Below are positions 24,113-27,131 of a stretch of 27,131 bases of DNA, one piece after another. The stretch covers positions 1 through 27,131 of the forward strand of contig JAGVEP010000240.1 of assembly GCA_020058145.1 (NCBI GenBank), written 5' to 3'. This DNA comes from Phycisphaerae bacterium. GTDB taxonomy: Bacteria > Planctomycetota > Phycisphaerae > UBA1845 > Fen-1342. Each line of letters begins with the position of its first letter. Within the stretch, counting starts at the first letter, position 1. The notes under the pieces are model-generated. The model did not search any database and had not been told where the DNA came from. It saw nothing but the letters and a program-made list of their open reading frames with translations. A program made the position numbers and the translations under genes.

Positions 24113-24979
24113 ATGAACGTCGAAGAAGCACGGCAGTTGGCGAAGGAGAAGATCGAACAGCTCGGCGCAGAACTCGGGCGCGGGCAGAGCGAGACCCTGC
24201 GGGCCTACTTGGCGGCGATGAGCAGAATGCCCCGCTATTCCCTGAACAATCTGCTGCTGATCGCGGCACAGCGCCCTCAGGCCCGGCAAGTTGCGGGCTG
24301 CACCACGTGGCAGCGTCTGGGGCGCTCCGTGAAGAAGGGCGAACACGGAATCGCGATCCTGGCACCGGTCGTCCAGCGGCGCCGTGGCGGTTACCGAGGA
24401 ACCACGGAACGGTGCGAGCCGGTCGCAGACGACGATCAACGCGACAGTGAGCGGAACGTGGTCGGCTTCCGCGGCGCGTATGTGTTCGACGTGTCGCCGA
24501 CAATGGGCTCGCCGCTGCCCGACTTCGCCGTCGTTGCTGGAAACCCCGGACCCTACACGGACCGGCTGGCAGCATTCGCGACGGCCAAGGGCAGCAAGCT
24601 GGAATTCTCACGACGAATCGCGCCAGCCCTGGGCGCCTGCATCGGCGCTACGATCGTGCTCGTGCCCGACCTCGCGCCGGCCGAGCGCCGGTCCACGCTT
24701 ACGCATGAGGTGGGCCACCAACTCTTACACCGGAACGCCGAGGCCGAGCCGAAATCCAAAACAGTCCGAGAGACGGAGGCCCAGGCCGTCGCCTTCGTGG
24801 TCTGCCAGGCCGGCCCTTGACAGGGTGTAGCTCTGTCAAGGGCGATTGGGCTCGATTCAAGAAGCTCCGCAGATTACATCCCGCTATGGAACGGCGCTGC
24901 CAAGACCCTGGCCGCAGCGCTCGAACGCATCCAACGCACCGCGGCCGAGATCATCGCCGCGCTCGGGCCAGACGTGTGA
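24113..24979 (+). pseudogene. ArdC-like antirestriction/metallopeptidase gene, interrupted by in-frame TGA
   Basis: An ArdC-family gene: an N-terminal ssDNA-binding-type domain (about 1-130, SRMPRYSLNNLLLI, then VKKGEHGIAILAPV) and a zinc-metallopeptidase part with HEVGH (198-202) and a later Glu (E222, TEAQAVAF). The frame stops at TGA 24818-24820 after CQAGP. The true C-terminus continues in the same frame: IGLDSRSSADYIPLWNGAAK and on to LGPDV with TGA at 24977-24979. Between CQA and IGLD sit exactly 33 extra bases (about 24811-24843), the palindromic element listed next. Without the insert the protein would be about 277 aa. Either a truncated 235-aa product is made, the gene is dead, or the TGA is bypassed. 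The start has GGAG in CGGAGCGTGAGATC. Confidence 0.8.
24813..24843. repeat. 31-bp palindromic element inside ArdC-like gene
   Basis: Perfect 11-bp arms GCCCTTGACAG (24813-24823) and CTGTCAAGGGC (24833-24843) around nine bases, GGTGTAGCT. With two more bases (24811-24812) it forms a 33-base insertion that keeps the reading frame of the host gene on both sides. In the host frame it brings a TGA. A second copy is in the transposase gene at 25904-25934. Confidence 0.85.
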
Positions 24980-25152
24980 ATGACGCCGGCCACCCGAGCC
25001 AGAACTCGCCCACGAATTCTGCTGAGGAGGCCATTTTTTTCTGCGCGCTATCCGAACGGTGTCAAATGTCCCCGCTACCCCAAGTTAGACACTTTTGAAT
25101 GCGAATCGGCCTTGGCGCTGGCGGCAGGGCCGTTTTGCGTCAAAAGTCGTGA

Positions 25153-26575
25153 CTACATTTGGGCCACCTCATCGCAGGAACGCAGGCGTTGTGGCAGGCT
25201 CAACCCCAGGCGGTTCAGGAGGACTTTCTGCGGCTGGTCGGGGGTGGTGACGCAACGCAGTCGGATGGCGTGCTCGCGACCGTCGCCGCGGCGCGCCTTG
25301 AGCAGCACGTCGCCGCTTTTGATCCTGGCGATCTCTTCGAGCAGCGTGCGCGGGGCAGCGCCCAGCCCGGCGCCGCGCAGCCACTGCGCCAGCGTCTTCC
25401 ACCGGACGTAGGCCCGGCTGAGGGCGACCAGGGCGGGAGCCCGAAGGCCAGAATGTGAGCCTTGACGCGCTGGTCCTTGTGGTGCCAGATCGGCCGCAGC
25501 GCCAGTTCGTCCTTGGTGCTGCGGAAGGCCCACTCGGCCGCGGTGAGCTGGAGGTAGCGTTTCCACAGCCGGGCCGGGTCGGTTGCGGTCAGATTCGTCC
25601 GCAACAGGTAACAGCCTACCGACCGGGCCGACCATTCCTTCCAGCGTTCGTTCCGCGTCCAAGTGCTCGACAGCCTGGCCGTGTCCGCCGGCTTGTCGAG
25701 CGGCGTTACTCTTACCTCGAACGCCCCCGCCGCTCGCCCGTAGCGTTCCTTCAAGCGGCCCAGACGCTGATGCGCGCTCGAAGCCTCGCGGAGCACGCCC
25801 TTCTCGGCCACCCGCGGCAACTTCGTCAGTCCCGCCTCGAAGCGTTCCACGAACCGTTCGTGCAGCGCCTTTTCTTTTTCGCGCCGCGCCGCGCTGCGGG
25901 CCAGCCCTTGACAGACCTGCGTCCTGTCAAGGGCCAGGATGAAGGTCTCGTTCCCGTCCGGTCCCGGCACGAGCTTGACCGCCACGCCGGCCTGCACGGC
26001 CGGCCAATCCGCCTGCGTCAGGTGCTGCTCGAGCTGCTTCAACAGCGCCTTGGGCGTGCCGACGATGTACGAGCCGCCGCGCTGCCGCAGGAACGCCAGG
26101 TTTTTTTCGCTGACCATCCCGCGGTCCAGCACCCACACCCGCTCGGCCTGGCCGTACTTGGCCGCCATCGCCTTCACGAGCGTCGCGCTGGTCGTCGCGT
26201 CGCTGGTGTTGCCGGCGTACACCTCATAGCCGAGTGGAATCCCAGCGGTCGTCAGCACCAGGCCGCTGCAGACCTGCACGCAATCCGGCCGGCTGTCGCG
26301 CGAATAGCCGCGCTTCGCCAGCGGGTTGCCTTGGCACTGGCCCTCGACGGTAGCGTGGGCGTCCCCGCCCGCGAACGTGCTGGTGATGTCGTACGGCAGC
26401 CGGTCGTACTTCAGGTCGAACAGATCGCCCAGCCGTCCTGCTCGCACTTCTTCAGTTCGCCGAGCTACGCCAGCACGCGCTGCCGCGAGCCGCCGGCCGC
26501 GCGGTACGACTCGACCAACGCCCAGTAGGTGTGACCCGTGCCGTTCTTGCGTCGCTCCGGCCGTTTGAGAAACAG
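25153..26575 (-). pseudogene. Broken IS1634-family transposase
   Basis: Minus-strand remnant in at least three pieces. The N-terminal piece starts near 26575 (FLKRPERRKNGTGHTYWALV, then SYRAAGGSRQRVLA) and hits an in-frame TAG at 26465-26467 where the family has Tyr. Soon after, a deletion removes what is normally a stretch of roughly a hundred residues, and the frame changes to GDLFDLKYDRLPYDITST. The catalytic region keeps Asp (YDITST), Asp (WVLDRGMV) and Glu (AAEWAFRS). Near 25440 another frame change leads to the true C-terminus (WKTLAQWLRGAG, LLEEIARIKSG, ending VAQM at 25153). A 33-base palindromic insertion lies in frame at about 25902-25934. The gene cannot make active transposase unless supplied in trans. 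Confidence 0.85.
25904..25934. repeat. 31-bp palindromic element inside transposase gene
   Basis: Same 11-bp arms as at 24813-24843 (GCCCTTGACAG and CTGTCAAGGGC), with a 9-base centre that matches the other copy at five of nine positions when read in the transposase direction. There it adds 11 codons without a stop; the element reads LDRTQVCQG between ETFILA and RSAARREKE, which are adjacent in relatives as I remember them. CTGGCC flanks the insert on both sides in the transposase direction, possibly a target duplication. Confidence 0.85.
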
Positions 26576-26860
26576 CGCATCCCGGCCGCGTGACGCGCTC
26601 CATCAGCGACCAGAATGCCAAATTCAAGCGGAAAAAACAACCGGGTAGGTCGTGACTACATCGACTTCCGAAATGAAAACCGCCGCTCACGCCCCGCCCT
26701 CGCGGTTCAACACGTCGAAAAACTTGAAAACCGCCCGAAAGTGTCTAACTTGGGCTAGCAACGGCAAATCAAGCTGTCAAGGGGCAGAACATCCCAAATA
26801 TCCGGAGTTTTCTGGCGGCGGTGCAAGAGTGGGACGAAAAGGCGGCTTGCAGCGCCCGCC

Positions 26861-27131
26861 CTACGGAACCTCACACACCAGCCCGTCGTAGGCGAGTTCC
26901 ATGCCGGCGGGCAGCTCGGCGTTCGTCACGGCGTGGGGCAGGCGGTGCGAGATGTGCGTAAAGTAAGTCCGGCGAGCGCCGATGCGCTGGGCTTCAACGA
27001 TGGCCTGTTCGAGATTGAAGTGCGTCGGGTGTGCGCGACGCATGGGGGCGTCCAGAATCAGCGTGTCGAGACCCGTCAGCAGCGCATGGGATTCGTCCGG
27101 GATGAAATTGCAGTCCGGACAATAGGCGATC
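26861..27131 (-). CDS. MBL-fold metallo-hydrolase, PhnP-like (partial)
   Basis: C-terminal 89 codons of a minus-strand gene that continues past the right edge of the window; the stop TAG is at 26861-26863. The visible protein (CPDCNFIPDES, then LTGLDTLILDAPMRR, HPTHFNLEQAIVEAQRIGAR, THISHRLPH) matches the end of metallo-beta-lactamase-fold hydrolases of the PhnP/ElaC-like group: HPTHFNLEQA and FTHISHxLPH carry late metal-binding histidines. The substrate is unknown; PhnP itself is a phosphodiesterase. It is probably core genome outside the mobile region. Bases 26755-26860 hold no gene, but 26774-26783 (CTGTCAAGGG) matches one arm of the 31-bp palindrome. Confidence 0.85.
   Translation of the reverse strand, partial: IAYCPDCNFIPDESHALLTGLDTLILDAPMRRAHPTHFNLEQAIVEAQRIGARRTYFTHISHRLPHAVTNAELPAGMELAYDGLVCEVP

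Larger units (their letters stand above)
25079..26754. mobile_element. Decayed IS1634-like element or nested element, with terminal inverted repeats
   Basis: A 17-bp perfect inverted repeat, CCCAAGTTAGACACTTT at 25079-25095 and its complement at 26738-26754, encloses a broken IS1634-family transposase gene. A 13-bp direct repeat, GTCGTGACTACAT, lies inside at 25146-25158 and 26649-26661, directly flanking the transposase region. Two readings are possible: one IS of about 1.68 kb, or an IS inserted (with a 13-bp target duplication) into a small ~170-bp element that owns the 17-bp ends. IS1634-type elements can make long target duplications. No unambiguous duplication is seen outside the 17-bp ends. 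The 99 bases before it (24980-25078) hold no gene. Confidence 0.7.

Noticed and set aside
24818..24820. Selenocysteine at the TGA in the ArdC-like gene
   Set aside because: The TGA is inside the inserted palindrome, not at a conserved cysteine position, and the hairpin is shared with a gene that needs no recoding.
25455..26528. 357-codon plus-strand open frame opposite the transposase
   Set aside because: Shadow of the transposase pseudogene; no recognisable protein.
26774..26783. Third copy of the 31-bp palindrome
   Set aside because: Only one arm (10 bases) is present and no partner arm is found nearby; may be chance or a relic.

Overview
The window is high-GC DNA from an uncultured-looking bacterium, most likely a member of the Planctomycetota (possibly Phycisphaerae-like). 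Three things point there: a secreted protein ending in two EF-hand/dockerin-like repeats of the 'DxNxDGxVDFDDINPFV' type, an ECF sigma factor followed directly by a giant zinc-finger/Ser-Thr-kinase/WD40 protein, and a second ECF sigma factor followed by a DUF4349 membrane protein. This is inference from gene style; no marker gene settles it.

Layout. (1) 1-4173: a lipoprotein alpha/beta-hydrolase on the minus strand, a junk-like stretch holding a fragment of a larger gene, a possible 45-aa ORF, the ECF sigma/DUF4349 pair, and about 800 bases without a convincing gene. A 65-bp dispersed repeat occurs in both non-coding stretches. (2) 4174-15734: an 11-gene, same-strand, tightly packed operon for H2/electron-bifurcation metabolism: a soluble HdrCB/HdrD-like Fe-S protein, EtfB, EtfA, a NarI-like cytochrome b fused to an HdrD-like Fe-S protein (ETF:menaquinone-oxidoreductase type), HdrA, MvhD, MvhG, MvhA (group 3c [NiFe] hydrogenase), the hydrogenase maturation endopeptidase, a stand-alone cyclic-nucleotide-binding-fold protein and a stand-alone receiver protein. 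(3) 15735-21739: a secreted dockerin-like protein (minus), then ECF sigma plus giant kinase (plus). (4) 21740-26860: an accessory region: repeats and hairpins, tRNA-Ser(GCT), a tyrosine recombinase, an excisionase-like HTH gene, an interrupted ArdC-like gene and a decayed IS1634-like insertion sequence. (5) 26861-end: the C-terminal part of an MBL-fold hydrolase (minus), probably back in core genome.

How it may work. HdrA plus MvhADG is the H2-oxidising, flavin-bifurcating half of the methanogen Hdr-Mvh complex, but no canonical HdrB is present. Instead there is an HdrD-like protein, an ETF and a membrane ETF:quinone oxidoreductase. The simplest reading is a complex in which H2 electrons are split between ferredoxin and, via HdrD-like protein and ETF, the quinone pool (or the reverse). 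This is inference.

The second notable signal is a 31-bp perfect-armed palindrome (11-bp arms GCCCTTGACAG/CTGTCAAGGGC, 9-nt centre) that appears as a 33-bp in-frame insertion inside two unrelated protein-coding genes: the ArdC-like gene, where it brings an in-frame TGA, and the transposase gene, where it reads through. It resembles the concept of Rickettsia palindromic elements but I do not recognise it as a described planctomycete element.
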